Positions 21,239-33,167 of a DNA stretch of 64,000 bases are shown here, in pieces. Position 1 is the stretch's first letter; every line of letters starts with the position of its first letter. The notes below the pieces were generated by a model. It did not search any database, was not told the origin of the DNA, and saw only the letters and a program-made list of their open reading frames with translations. Source of the stretch: Oreohelix idahoensis (Eukaryota > Mollusca > Gastropoda > Stylommatophora > Oreohelicidae); assembly GCA_024509875.1 (NCBI GenBank), contig JAMPIV010012168.1:1-64000 (forward strand), read 5' to 3'. A program made the translations under genes and the position numbers.

Positions 21239-22889
21239 TCATGCAAGTCCTTCCAATCTAGTTTCGGCCATTGTTGAGCGTAAATAAGTTTTAATAAGCT
21301 TCAGTTTTGAAAAACTACGCTCACCACTTGCTACCGTTACCGGCAAAGTTAGTAATATTCTTAAGGCTATAGCGACATTAGGAGCAATGTTATTTTCAAT
21401 AATGTAACGAAGAACTTCAATTGGTGGAGTATTTTCTGGTACTAATTTGGATACTACTTTCAGTTCATCACATAGCTCAATGGCATCAATGTCTCTATTT
21501 TCTTGATGTGTTAAAATGCTTTCTAGGTTTCTACATTTGTTTAAGAGCTCATTTTTCATCTCAGATTTCAATTTAGGGATGTTATATAAAAAGGAAAAAT
21601 GTGAACTGTGATGTTCCAATTGCTCGAACCTTTCTTCAATAGAATTAGTTGCAACATCAATAATAAAAAAGAAAAATTCAATTTTGAATTTAGTTTTGGA
21701 ATCTAAAATAAGTTCATCTCTTGCTTCTTAGTTGTGTTCCTTTTTCTGCCGACGCACTCTAGTACATTCAAACGTTGGGATTCGTATTAACAAATCTTAC
21801 AATTAAACAAATCTTACAATTATGTTTAATTGTTCAATGTGACTTACATCGGGAGTACAGTCTGCAACTATGCTATAATATTTAGCTTTCTCCACCATAG
21901 AAATTATTTCTTTTTTTATGGTTCCAGAGAGAAGAGCAATTAATTCATTTTGAATGTTTTTCCCAAGGTAATGTTGGGTCAGTCCACGAGCTACTCTCAT
22001 TAAATGTTCACACATAACCCTATCAAATCTGGCAATCAGTTCAAGAAGCTTTAAAAAAATTTCCATTGTTAGGGTCATATAATTTATCAGATGTTCCACG
22101 AAATGGCAAGCATTGTTGGCTCAAGAACTGGACAATAGCAATTAGGCGTTCTATTATGCTCCTCCAGTGTCGAACTTCTGAATTTAAAAACTCTTGTTGC
22201 ATTGAATCAATTGTCTGTACTGATTTAAGCCTGGACGATAATTCAATCCACTTTGTATGGGACTCCAAGGGGTTTTTAGATTTTTCGTGTTCATTAAGAT
22301 ACACATACAAATGACCCCAATCATTATAGCTATCAGTAGTGAGTGATATTTTATTACAGGAAAACAACTTACAGCAGAAACAAAATACAGAATCTTTTTC
22401 TTTTGAATACACTAACCATGATCGATGAATATGTTCTCCATTGCTTAGCTCCCTAATGTAAAAATTTAGGGAAAATTTCCGACCATTAGAGCTACGCGGA
22501 AAAACGAACTCATTTTTTGGTCTCTCTGGCAGGCCTTTTTTTACGATTTCCAGTCTTTCGGTATCACTTAAAGAAGGACTCCATCTTGCCGGATCAATGT
22601 ACCTCTTAAGTTCATCACTTAAATCTCTGGAATTGGAAACAGTCAAATCAGTCTCATTTTTGACATTGTTAGTAATATCTCCGTTACTGGGGTCCAAGTT
22701 AGAAGTACTTGCCATGAGCTCAGAATCATTTGTTTCGGCACATTTGCTTATTTTCTTCTGTCCTACCTCAGCTGTTTCAGTTTTTATATATTTATGTAAA
22801 GCCCCGCTATGTTTTTTAATATCGCGTTCTTTTTCCAGTTTCCGTTTCCGATATTCAGCACCTGATAGTTTTTTTCTTTTATCGGACAT
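21239..22889 (-). pseudogene. hAT transposase (ZMYM1/TTF-type), broken
   Basis: Three pieces in order on the minus strand. 22889-22041 starts MSDKRKKLSGAEYRKRK, a basic N-terminus, then a TTF-type zinc-finger region (W.VYS..KDSVFCFCCKLF, about residues 178-195) and the start of the DUF4371-like domain. 22099-21803 continues it in another frame with ARGLTQHYLGKNIQNELI and YYSIVADCTPDVSH, where the D is likely the first catalytic residue. 21619-21239 holds the C-terminal hAT dimerisation block (LPVTVASGERSFSKLKLIKTYLRS). Between pieces two and three most of the catalytic domain is gone. Family proteins cut and paste the element; some host genes derive from them, but the TIRs and 8-bp duplication show this is a transposon copy. 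Confidence 0.88.
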
Positions 22890-23435
22890 TATATCTATTT
22901 GAATATTAAAACTGTTTTAATAAACCCTACAATAAAGTGTATTATTTAGTAATGAATGGAGGCTGAAGCACTGTACTCATTTCCATAAAACGTTTAAAAA
23001 ACTTATTTATCACTGTAACTTCCTTGAATGCACAATCCAAAACAACTGAAACATTCGAACCGCCAACATAGAACAGTCGATAAAAAAATAAACTCCTGAT
23101 TCCCACGCCAAGTTAATTAATTCCCGTCTCCCGTTCAGCCATGCCGGAAAATTTATCGTGGCGGTCTTCAGTTGACCACTGAACATGGAAAAATAATCCT
23201 CTTGGAACAACTGTGGTTTCGACCAAGCGAATAAATTGTACTGACGTCTCTAAAGAAATACCTTTTACTGCCTTTGTAGGAGGAGAAGCTATCATTAGGA
23301 TCGTATGGCAGAACTATTAGTGAAGACTTGAAAAACAGCTAAAGAACAGATCGCAGGTGCAAATATTTCTTAGAGAAAACAGACAAAATGTGAAGGAATA
23401 GAAAAGTAAGGAATTTTAAAATAATCTAGACGAAA

Positions 23436-23602
23436 CCTTCAAACACTCCGCGACACCATCCACAGAGGGTTTATTTCAGGGGCCGTTCAGGTTATTCAGT
23501 CAAAATCCTGGTAGATGACACTCTTACAAATGCCTGCGCCCGGGCTTGAACACCTGATCGCTAGCGCAGTGTGGTAACCATTACACCAGCGATGCTCCCA
23601 GG
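23436..23602 (-). mobile_element. tRNA-derived SINE-A inside the hAT element
   Basis: The reverse complement shows TGGTGTAATGG (A box), GGTGTTCAAGCCC (B-box region) and the body also seen at 5632-5850. A 'CCTGAACGGCCCCTGA' segment marks the 3' part. Confidence 0.75.
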
Positions 23603-23721
23603 CGGAATATTTTGGCGGGATTGTAAAAATAAGTAAAAATATTTTTTGCCGCCCCCCAAAGCTTGCCGCCCCGTGCAAATGCACGTGTTGCGCCGTCGGT
23701 AGAGCCGGCCCTGGTGACAAG

Positions 23722-25126
23722 CATGGAAAGCATTGGAAGCCATAGAGATGTGATTATTACAGAAAAAAATGTTAAAAATTAGCTAAAACAAGTGATGAGA
23801 ATTTCCTGAGAAAAAAAAAGCTCAGCAAGCTTATTGTTCACATTAAGAGGAAGAAATACCTTTCTTGAGTATGATATGAAAGGAAGAAAGCTGAAATGTG
23901 TTGCTTCCATACAATCTGGAACATCCTATGTTAAAAAAAAAAAAAAAAATTCTTGCCACTGTTCAGCGATGTTAAATTGAACCAATATTTTGGTATAGAA
24001 GTGATTCATACTGTACTAAAAATTGACCTACCCAGGAAGCTACACAACATAATAAAATTTTATATTACCAAAACATGTAACAGCACACATGCTGTTTGTT
24101 AATTAACGTGTTGAAATTTCAATTGTTCAGATTAGATCGGGTTGCACCGTATTAACAGCAGGCACAAGTTATGTTCATGTAAGCGTTCTTGTTAGTGTTG
24201 AGTGGTCAGAAAGGCTATACGTCCTAGATGTTGATCTCCACCAATCTATAGAATTGTGTGCAACATTGTTTAACCCAGGTAGGTTCTTCCGAATGAAAAT
24301 GCTGTTACTTGTTGGTGTTTCTTGGCACGTGATGTTGCGTATAATATACTGTTAGTGCTCACCTTAATTTGTTGACTTAGTTCATCTCATAATAACACAT
24401 AATTCATTGACGACAGTTAACACAGTCACCACGATAACTAACTGTTTCAATGACAATATTTTCTAAACCACCAACAATAATTAGCTTAATCACTGACGAC
24501 AATCCAATAAATGATAAAATGTTTATTAAGATTAAATGTTGTATATAAGAATATTGAAGCATGTACTATTCACAAAATCAGCAATATTATTTATAGTTTC
24601 ATTTCTTTCTAACTCTAGTTCTATCTAATCCTATCCTATACAAATGTGAGAATCCTTGTTCTTAATTATCTCTATTAATATATTCTTGTCCCCATCATGA
24701 CAAACACTTGAGAATCATTGTTCCCATTATTACGTAAAAAAAACTGTTTCAGCTCAAAAGTACACTGATTCTCAAAATCTCGGGTAAAGTATCTTTCTTA
24801 ATATTCAATGAACATTTCTTATTACGTTTCATAGTATCTATAATTAAGTATCGAGTCAGTGGTTCTCAATATAATTACTTACAAGTGGCATCAAAGGCTA
24901 AGCGCCTGGAATAAAGTCACCACTATTTATCTATTTTATACTTGCCAGTCTGCAGGATCACATATTTTCACTTCACTACAACCGCTCCACCAACGGCGTG
25001 AAGTTATAAATATGCATTACATATTCTATAGCGTCAACACGCAGAATGATATGGGCCTTAAAATGACTCAACAGCCGCTTATGAATCACATTTCACCTTA
25101 GCGGGTTAAGATTATTTGTTAACAGC
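23722..25126. other. no gene recognised
   Basis: AT-rich sequence with an A-run at about 23933. Only short frames. No repeat in this window matches it. Confidence 0.4.
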
Positions 25127-25142
25127 TTGAGAACCACTACCT

Positions 25143-26834
25143 TACTTACTTAGTCGTTCCCCTTCTACCATGAGGTGTAGAGGTTTGGAAGAGAGAGCGC
25201 CAGGCTATCATATCGGCTGTCTTCCTCCTGGCCTGGTTCCATTCTAGTCCTCGGTCTATCAAAGATTGTCCTTGTTACTGCAGGGGTGTTACTTCAACCA
25301 CTTTCCTCAGATACCTCATTTCTGAGGTTTGGATCTGGCTTTTGTGGGTTGTAGTCATTGCCCATGACTCGCATCCATATGTCACGACTGGGACATAGGT
25401 GGAGCAGTATACAGCCATCTTCGTTTTCTTACCAACCTCTCTCTTGCTGAGGAATCCTCGATTTATGGCCTGAAAAAGTCTCCCAGCTGCTGCTTTTCGA
25501 GTGGCCAACTCTTCTTTGATGCCCCCCTTTCGGTCTATAATAGCTCCGAGGTATTTAAAGTGGTCGACCTGCTCCAGGACCTGTTCTCTCAGCTTAATCT
25601 GATGTCTTCTTTCTTCTCGTGATATCACCATGGATTTTGTTTTAGAGCTGCTTATGACCATCCCTCTATTCTCCAGCTCTTCCTTCCAGACTTGCAGGTT
25701 GGATTGCAGATGTGCCTCTGATTTAACAATCAGGGCAACATCATCAGCAAATGCCAGCTCCGAAATATAGACCTGTCTCATCTTCCAGTACCCCACTGAA
25801 TACTTTCTTGTTCTCTCCTTACATGCCTTTATGACATCATCCATGAGGAGTATGAAAAGGTAAGGTGATAGGATATCACCTTGTCTTACACCAGTGGTGG
25901 TCCTGAACTCTTCTGACTTATGGTTTGCTGTCCTCACATAATTTCTGCAAGACTTGTAGAAGCTCTGTATAGCATGAATCAGAGGTGCTGGAATATTCTT
26001 TCTTGCCAAACAGTCCCAAAGTTTGTTCCAGGGGACCCTGTCAAACGCCTTTTCCAGATCCATGAAACAAAGATGGATCTCACTCTTATACTCAAGGGCC
26101 TTTTCACTCAGCTGTCTGAGTGTGAAGATTAGGTCTTGAGTACTTCGGTTTGCTCGGAATCCGCACTGGACCTCATCCAATTGTGGCTCAGCTAGGCGTC
26201 GGAGTCTCTGCTCTAGGATTCTAGAGTAGATTTTACCAGGGGCACTGAGAAGAGATATGCCTCTATGGTTTCCACACTGTCGATTTTCACCCTTTTTGAA
26301 AATTGGTGTTATGATGGCAATCTCCCAATCCTTTGGTATGGTCTTGTTGTACCACGCTGCCTGTAAAACCCTTAAGAGTAGTAGGTCGCCTGATGCTTCC
26401 ATGTACTTAACCATTTCTGGTGTTATACCATCATGCCCTGCTGCTTTGCCCATCTTGATTTTCTCCAGTGCTGCCTTCAGTTCTTCCATCTTTATGTCAT
26501 CTTCACCATCATTGGTTTTCTCTTCTGTGCTAGTGGTTATCATTTCTGATGCTTCACCATGCTCACCATCCAGGAGTTCTGAGAAATATTCTTTCCATCT
26601 TTCCATTACTTCCTTCGGGGCAGTAAGCAATTTGCCTTGCTTGTCCTTTATAAATTTGAGAGGGCATTGTTTTTCCTTCCTCATGTTCTTTAGGGTCTTA
26701 TAGAATAATTTCTGGTTTTCTTGTGCATCTTTTTCTAGCTTCTGTTTTGCTGCTAGCACTTTGTTCTTTGCTTCTGTTCTGAGTGTCACATATTCTCTAT
26801 ATTTTTCCATTTGTCCTGTTGTGTTTTTAGCTCC
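25143..26834 (-). mobile_element. LINE family 1 element, 3' half
   Basis: This is the downstream half of an APE-type LINE split by the LTR element at 26835-37798; the upstream half is 37804-39055. The whole LINE is flanked by a 16-bp duplication TTGAGAACCACTACCT (25127-25142 and 39056-39071). The tail is (AAGT)n on the minus strand. About 60 codons near the 3' end are missing, compared with the fragment at 54368-54655. Confidence 0.93.
25275..26810 (-). pseudogene. LINE family 1 reverse transcriptase, open 511-codon frame
   Basis: Reverse transcriptase domain spanning residues about 115-440: GKAAGHDGITPEM, NHRGISLLSAPGK, DEVQCGFR, LCFMDLEKAFD (catalytic Asp 251), TTGVRQGDILSP and the FADD pair at 354-357, then the thumb and YGCESWAM. 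The frame is open upstream through the LTR-element junction into 37804-39055, so the ATG at 26810 is internal and not the true start. It ends at a TAA (25272-25274) where the C-terminus has been deleted; the last 40 codons of the family (DRGLEWNQA...) resume in frame at about 25260. The enzyme copies LINE RNA at the nicked target. Confidence 0.9.
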
Positions 26835-28843
26835 TGTGGTGAAGTGGGATGTTATAAATACTTATAGGGAACTTAGTGTACTGACTGAGATCAGCTGTGA
26901 AGGTATCTATATCTATTAAGAGTAGTGTATTATAGATAACCTTACTTGCTACCACATATCTATATATCTCAGTCAGAATTATTCTGGAATAGTGTGATGC
27001 TACGTTATGTGTCTAGGGTATGAGTATGGTGAAGTGTAAGTCACAACAACAGACAGATAAACAATTTAATTTAATCCACTACTCTTGACAACACTGTGAC
27101 ACTCACATACATATAACACTCTACAAAGATATCTTACAAGAGTCACTGATAAACTTTCAAATAACAATATGTATTCATTACTGGCATGAATGAATATGTG
27201 TCCTGATTCAACTACAAGGGAACCAGGAATCACAATCAATTTAAATTACAAGTTATGTACAGAATGTATTTAATATGAATATTGTAGTGACATATATTAT
27301 TACAAATGTTCTATGTGTGTCAGTTGTGTAGTAGTAAAATGAGGTAATACTGGTTTTGTTTTGTTCAAGCTCTGTTGGTATTTGTCATCATGACTTCAAT
27401 AGTTTGTCTTTAGGGACTAGTATTGGAGATGTTCACAGTTCCTGATTTTAAGACAAGTAAATTCCCTTCTTAATGTTAATTTTACAAGGTCAGTTCAAGA
27501 TGAGGGGACATAATGTTGAGCTCAGCTGGCCAAGTTAGCTTATCTGGCGTGATGGCGGCAGGAAAGGACTCCTCTGCTCGAATTCTCCTCTGGGCTCTGG
27601 AGACACCTCACTGATAGCTAAAAGGACCAAGGAGTATGCTGTCCGACACTGGATTCAGCAAAGCTCTGACCAGGTGCTGCTCGGTACCATCAAGACCACT
27701 GTCCCTGAAATCAAGAAGGATGTACCTTCTACTTCATAACTAACTTAAACTCTCTTGTTACATTGATCACAACACAGCACAAACATTGAGTTCAGAGCAT
27801 TAGGCCAACTGTCAGCTTCATTTGAAATACTTTATTCCAGTATTACCCTTCTTAATGGTTACTACGCCTCTGCACTTCCAGCATTATTTCTTTCTAGTCA
27901 ATCATCCAGGTGTCAGTGTACTGTTTGGCCATTCCATGCCGTTTTACTTCTCTCCGACACCCTCTGTTCAGGCTGGAGCATTACAGGCTTTACCTCACGT
28001 TGGCCACTGAACTACACATATATATACAGGCATAAATCAACAATTCACATTCAATTTTCATTAAAAGATATTGAATGGTTCAAGCTTACCACAATTCATA
28101 CGAATAAACACAGATACGTTGATTAGCAATGAATTCTGGCACAAACTGGCACAAATTCCCATCTGCTTATCTTCCAGGCTTTTATTTAGCAAAATATATG
28201 CTGGCTTCAACGCACTGATGCTTTATCAAGCTATTTTAAACAAGTGGTTTCGAACTAACGCTCCCAAGTGTGTATATCAGCGAGTCTGACCAATGAGCCC
28301 CGTTTCGACAAGTGTTTGAAAAAATGTTACCTTTCCCCGTTTCCCCTAACAACCAAGATAGTATTTATAGCCCGACCAATCGTGGTTAGGCTTTCATTTG
28401 TTGCACTCCAATCAATTTGGAGTTTACATGGTAGGCTATTTCTGTAACGTAAATTTTTTTCAAACACGTTAAAAAAAAATCTTATGAGCAGAAATGATTT
28501 TATGCTGTCAGGCACCCCCAATATTTTATTTTGGGTATAATTTATTAATTCCTGGACTATTTGCGTATCTACCCTTCCAAGATGGAGGTGAAATTCGTTT
28601 CTCACCTTAGACGCCGAAAGAAAAACATCAGGAATGTGTATATTTCGATGGATATCACCATGTTATGTTAAATTATAGAATAAAAGATACACCAGAGTAT
28701 CTAGTGGTGTAGATATTTTCCTATAACTGACCTCGAAACCCTCGAATCGGTCGGTTGGATCGGAGGGTTGATCAGTGAGTTAACAATTCACTATCGTAAA
28801 ACAAGCTATTGTTACCGAAACAGAACCAGGCTCGACAGTAAAC

Positions 28844-29578
28844 ATGACTCACTCTAATATCTTGGGGGCTAAGGAGATTTCTAAAATTGGATACTGGAAT
28901 GTAAGAACTATGTATCAAGACGGAAAATTGGAAGAAGTAATTAAAGAAATGGATAATTATAAGTTGGACTTATTGGGTGTCAGCGAGTGTAGATGGACGG
29001 GGAAGGGCATAAAATATATTTCAGAAGAAAAAAAGCAAATTATATACTCTGGTAGTAATGATAATCGTCACACAGAGGGAGTAGCCATCCTAATGACACA
29101 GAAAGCAGCAGCATCGCTTATCAGCTGGGTACCTATCAATGAGAGGCTAATATTAGCTAGATTTCAGACACGAGGTGATCTATCAGACTGTAATAACTGG
29201 CGTGGTATATCTCTATTATCAGTACCTGGAAAATTATTATGTTGCATGATGTTAGAAAGACTTAAATTGCATGCTGACGAAAAGATCAGAGAAGAACAAG
29301 CGGGTTTCAGGCCGAAACGATCATGTATTGATCAAATATTCACACTAAGAACAATTATAGAAGAATCAGTGGAAAGGCAATCGCCACTTATTATCACCTT
29401 CGTCGATTTTCAAAAAGCCTTTGATAGTCTACACCGCCCATCATTGTGGAAGATACTTACAATCTATGGTTTTCCAACAAAATATGTGAATATAATCAAA
29501 GCGCTATATGACAATGCAAGATGTTGTGTTAGAACAAATAAAGGGAATACAGAATGGTTTACAGTAGAAACAGGGTGA
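28844..29578 (+). pseudogene. fused endonuclease start and reverse transcriptase fragment
   Basis: A 244-codon frame. Residues 1-107 are the N-terminal half of an APE-type endonuclease (KIGYWNVRTMYQ, LLGVSECRWTG with the catalytic Glu, HTEGVAILM). At about residue 109 (near 29172) the sequence jumps in frame to the reverse transcriptase (DLSDCNNWRGISLLSVPGK, REEQAGFRPKRS, TFVDFQKAFDS). The second half of the endonuclease, including its catalytic His motif, and the linker are missing. The frame ends at a small frameshift in the 'GV.QGC.MSP' motif. No working enzyme results. Confidence 0.9.
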
Positions 29579-29579
29579 A

Positions 29580-30490
29580 ACAAGGCTGTATTAATGTCAC
29601 CACTACTTTTTGGAATAGCTATTGATTGGGTTTAGTAAAAAAAACTATACCACACAATGAACAATTGGGTATAAAATGGACAAATGGAAAATTCCTGGGG
29701 GACCTGGATTTCGCAGATGATGTAGCATTCTTAAGTTCAACACCAAGACAATCCCAAGAAGCAATAAATAATTTTGTGTCCATCTCTCGGTTTAAAATTG
29801 GTCAACAAATAAATGCCTTTATAACTAAAGCTATGAACTTTTCTAACGAGACCTTTGATATCATCTTAAACGGGAAAAAACTAAAGAAAGTTGAAAGTTT
29901 CAATTATTTAGGCAGTAAAATGACTCAGGATGGTGACACAACAAGAGAAATCCATACTAGAATTGCTTTGGCAGCTAGCGCCTTCAATAGATTATCTAAC
30001 ATTTGGAAATTACGATCATTGAATATACATACCAAGCTTCGTCTGTTTAATTCAAATGTTATCTCAGTGTTAACATACGGCTGTGAGAGTTGGAAAATAA
30101 CAAAATCATTGGAGAGCAAGCTGAATACATTCGAGAACAAATGTCTTAGAAAACTCATGAACATCAGTTGGAAAGAATTCAAGACTAATCGACAAATAAG
30201 AGAAGACTCTAGGCAGAAATATGTCTCCGACTATATAAGGAAAAGACGATGGTCATTATATCGGTCATGTCCTACGAATGCAAAACAACAGAATACCACT
30301 ACAGGCGCTCACTTGGGTTCCTGAGGGTAAGCGGAAAAAAGGAAGACCAAAAGAAACACTCAGAAGAACAATAATAAGAGAAGGAAGAACGTTGGGCCTA
30401 AATAATGTGCAAGAGCTAAGAGGAGTGGCGTCACAACGAACAACCTGGAGAGCACTGGATTCTGCCTTATGCGCCGTGTTTGGCGCTTAA
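29580..30490 (+). pseudogene. reverse transcriptase C-terminal half, frameshifted
   Basis: Continues the previous frame after indels: QGC..(M)SPLLFGIAIDWV, then the 29626-30324 frame with LGDLDFADDVAFLSS (FADD pair), FNYLGSKM, VISVLTYGCESWK and the 'NKCLRKLM' thumb region. Another shift leads into 30278-30490 with GKRKKGRPKETLRRTI and the terminal tryptophan-containing block. Matches the order of the family 2 copies at 10320-13557 and 59757-61063. Confidence 0.88.
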
Positions 30491-31199
30491 AGAATTTATT
30501 ATTTATTATTATTATTTGCGTAACGTTTTACATATTATTTGTCAGCAAGCCCTAAGGAACCCAAAAATACAAATTTAAAGGAGCTACGTGGCTGCGTTCA
30601 AAATATGCAATTTCTTCTACCTCCTGTTTCGAAGATGTGCTGTCTGGGTACTGTTATGTTCTCAACCGTAAACCCATCTAATGTTATCTTTTCTAATAAG
30701 AGTTTTTTTATGATTTATAAACCTAACTCTGGGAAAGGGTAGTGTATTTTATCACTGTCCGTCTGAAAAAAAAATTAGTGCATGTAGACTTACACGCGTG
30801 ATGGCAGCATTTGTGTATCGCGCGACGCGTGTTGCATGCGTTCCTGATTTTCAGCCCTCCCCTCTCTCTTTATCCTTTTGTCCATCTGTTCGTTCGTTTT
30901 GGTAACGCAGTATAATTAATGTTAGGATTAATTTAGGTCATTACGCAGTACGTCTCAATGTTTTTCTTAGAAATGCAGCACACGTTTCATTGAAGAAGGC
31001 GGGTAATAATACAGTAAGCTTTTATATCAACGTGAAAGCGTTACAATTTGCAGACGAAGCAGAAAACAAGGGGGATTTCGAGTACATTCCTTGTGACAGC
31101 ACTGTTATTTTACCATTGCTCTTCTCTTTATTAATTTTATTTGTTAGGCTTCATATTTACCTAATAATTTATATATGTGGATTAGAATATTTCATGACA

Positions 31200-31212
31200 C
31201 CTCCCCTCTTAA
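31200..31212 (-). promoter_or_regulatory. polypurine tract
   Basis: On the minus strand AAGAGGGGAGG lies directly before the TGTCATGAA start of the 3' LTR. In LTR elements this tract primes plus-strand DNA synthesis. Confidence 0.85.
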
Positions 31213-31266
31213 AACAGACATTATATGTCAGTCCTTTATTCTATATACACATAGGGAAATTTATTA

Positions 31267-33165
31267 TTATTTCTGGGGTTTACGGTGATTCTCATCACAC
31301 GGATGGCGGCTTAAAAAATCCGCTCCCAAATTTGTTTTTCCAGATATATACTCAATGCTAAAATTATATGGAGCCAGAAGCAAAGACCATCGGAGTAACC
31401 TAGAGTTCTCATGCTTAGCCTGTGCTAAAAACGATAAAGGTTTGTGATCTGTTTGCAACTTAAATGCCTTCCCATATAGATAAATATTGAATTTCTTTAT
31501 TGCCCATATTACTGCAAGACATTCTTTTTCGCTAGTTGAGTAGTTGATTTCAGCTTTATTCAACTTTCTGCTAGCATATGCCACTGGGCTTAATTCCCCA
31601 TCCAATGCATCTGATTTCTGTAGTAAAGTTGCACCTAGCCCAATATTACTTGCATCCGTCCTTACTATGAATTCTTGACTTAAGTCAGGTAATTTCAAAA
31701 TGGGTTTACTTGTGAGCTTTTCCTTCAATTCTTGGTAAGTCATTTCACATTGTGGTGTCCATGTAATGCGATCTGGATGTCCTTTACGTGTCAATTCAGT
31801 TAACGGTGCACATATGGAATTAAAGTTTTTGATATACTTCTGGTAGAAACCACATAAGGAGACAAAGGATCTCACGTCCTTCTTGGTTTGTGGTCTCGGG
31901 GCTTTCTGTAGTTTCTCTAAATTCTTTGGGTCAGGGGTCATGTTTCCCTGATAAACTGTGTGTCCCAAAAATTCCAATTCTTTACATCCAACGCAACATT
32001 TGGTTGGTCGGGCTGTTAAATTTGCCTCCCTAAGTCGATCAAACAGCATGTTCAGAGAGTCAATGTGTTCCTCAAATGTTTCTGTTGCTATAAGGATATC
32101 ATCCATAAAATTTGTTATACAGGGATTATTCAGAGGATCCAATAATTTTCTCATCATTCTAGAGAAGACACTAGGCGCATTCTTCAATCCAAATGGCAAT
32201 CTATTAAACTCATAGTGTCCTTCTGAGGTACTAAAAGCTAGGTATGGTCTAACCTCAGGCTTTACTGGAATCTGATAGTATCCTTTACTCAGATCCACTT
32301 TTGAGAAATATTTAGCTTTATTTAGTCTGGCAAACAGCTGATTTGTATCCGGCAATGGATCCACCTGTCCTTCTGTAATAGCATTCAGTCTCCTGTAATC
32401 TATACAGAGTCTATGTTCTCCAGAGGGCTTCCTTAAGAGTACCACCCCGGAACTATACGAAGACTCACTGTGCGAAATAATTCCTTCCTTCAACAGATAG
32501 TCTATCTCTTCCTTCAAAGCTTTTTCCTTAGCAAACGGAATCGAATATGGTTTCATACAGACAGGTGTGGAGTCTATGAGTTTCATATCATATTCCAATA
32601 GGTTTGTATGCCCTGGTCGGTCTGTTAACACCTCTGCATGATTATTTAGAACCTGTTGCACTCTCTCTTTCTGAGTTTTCGTTAAATGTGTACTGATTTT
32701 CACCTGTGCTGCTGTCTCACAGGGGTGTAATGGATATTCAAATGATGAAAGTGGTTCCTTTTTCATCTCCATGGCGATGGACAAGGTCAACAAGTGTGTC
32801 TCTTCCTGATGTTCTCTTTCCAAATATTTCTTCAGGAGATTCACATGATAGATTTTTTCTTTCCCCTTCTTATCTATCTTATAATTTGTTCTAGACACCT
32901 TCTCTAGAACTGTATATGGACCCTGCCATCCAATTTGTAACTTATTCTGACTCCCGGGCAAAAGAAGCAGTACTTTCTCTCCCACAGCCAAATTTCTGTC
33001 TTTCGCCTTCCTGTTATAATAGGCAGCATGTTTCTTCCTGGCTTGTTTCAAATTTTCATTGGCAAGTTTCCAGCCAGTTTTTAACCGAGTGGTCAGCTCA
33101 TTCACATACTGGTATGAAGATGTAATGTTTTCCTCTGCCTTTTCATCAGTCCACGTTCTTAACAA
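31267..33165 (-). CDS. pol: pol: integrase C-terminus, reverse transcriptase, RNase H
   Basis: A 632-codon open frame. Residues 1-115 are the integrase C-terminal region with a GPY/F module (GWQGPY at 79-84, then YHVNLLKKY). Reverse transcriptase spans about 190-410: HRLCIDYRRLN, catalytic Asp 291 in KVDLSKGYYQIP, LPFGLKNAPSVF and FMDD at 353-356, then GFYQKYIKNF of the connection. RNase H has TDAS (Asp 504), SEKECLAV (Glu about 548), QTDHKPL (Asp 573) and the ADFLSR motif (Asp 616). All RT and RNase H catalytic residues are present. The integrase part lies upstream of RT, the Gmr1-group order. The frame begins inside integrase, and the catalytic core upstream is missing. The protein copies element RNA into DNA. 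Confidence 0.95.
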   Translation of the reverse strand: MLRTWTDEKAEENITSSYQYVNELTTRLKTGWKLANENLKQARKKHAAYYNRKAKDRNLAVGEKVLLLLPGSQNKLQIGWQGPYTVLEKVSRTNYKIDKKGKEKIYHVNLLKKYLEREHQEETHLLTLSIAMEMKKEPLSSFEYPLHPCETAAQVKISTHLTKTQKERVQQVLNNHAEVLTDRPGHTNLLEYDMKLIDSTPVCMKPYSIPFAKEKALKEEIDYLLKEGIISHSESSYSSGVVLLRKPSGEHRLCIDYRRLNAITEGQVDPLPDTNQLFARLNKAKYFSKVDLSKGYYQIPVKPEVRPYLAFSTSEGHYEFNRLPFGLKNAPSVFSRMMRKLLDPLNNPCITNFMDDILIATETFEEHIDSLNMLFDRLREANLTARPTKCCVGCKELEFLGHTVYQGNMTPDPKNLEKLQKAPRPQTKKDVRSFVSLCGFYQKYIKNFNSICAPLTELTRKGHPDRITWTPQCEMTYQELKEKLTSKPILKLPDLSQEFIVRTDASNIGLGATLLQKSDALDGELSPVAYASRKLNKAEINYSTSEKECLAVIWAIKKFNIYLYGKAFKLQTDHKPLSFLAQAKHENSRLLRWSLLLAPYNFSIEYISGKTNLGADFLSRHPCDENHRKPQK

Positions 33166-33167
33166 AG

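Larger units (their letters stand above)
20747..23713 (-). mobile_element. hAT transposon, internally deleted, 2,967 bp
   Basis: Termini CAGGGCCGGCCCTTGG (left) and the inverted CAGGGCCGGCTCT (right) share ten perfect outer bases, and both ends carry a TTGCCGCCCC motif further in. An exact 8-bp duplication GTGACAAG flanks it (20739-20746 and 23714-23721), diagnostic of hAT. It encodes a broken ZMYM1-like transposase on the minus strand and holds a tRNA-SINE at 23436-23602. Confidence 0.95.
28568..30512 (+). mobile_element. LINE family 2, internally deleted, inside the LTR
   Basis: A 1,945-bp insertion flanked by TATTTGCGTA on both sides (28558-28567 and 30513-30522); the uninterrupted site is visible in the other LTR near 37107-37125. 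It has a 5' leader of about 275 bp and a tail of ATT units (TTATTATTTATTATTATT). Both ends are present but the middle is deleted, so it is a deletion derivative and not a 5'-truncation. Confidence 0.95.
26835..31199 (-). repeat. 3' LTR (left), split by a LINE
   Basis: Starts TGTGGTGAAG and ends TTCATGACA. Without the 28568-30512 insertion and one 10-bp target duplication it is 2,410 bp, against 2,412 bp for the other LTR. By eye I find only about four substitutions and two homopolymer length changes between them. This suggests recent insertion. Confidence 0.95.

Noticed and set aside
22041..22889. Host ZMYM1-like gene
   Set aside because: Terminal inverted repeats and an 8-bp duplication enclose it, and the gene is broken into three pieces, so it is a transposon copy.
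25275..26810. Independent 511-residue host protein
   Set aside because: It is the reverse transcriptase of a LINE; the frame continues upstream through the split site into the endonuclease at 37804-39003.
27822..28289. Two short frames repeated exactly at 36374-36841, at first taken for a duplicated gene
   Set aside because: They lie in the two LTRs of one element, and the diverged solo LTR at 7778-10187 does not conserve them.
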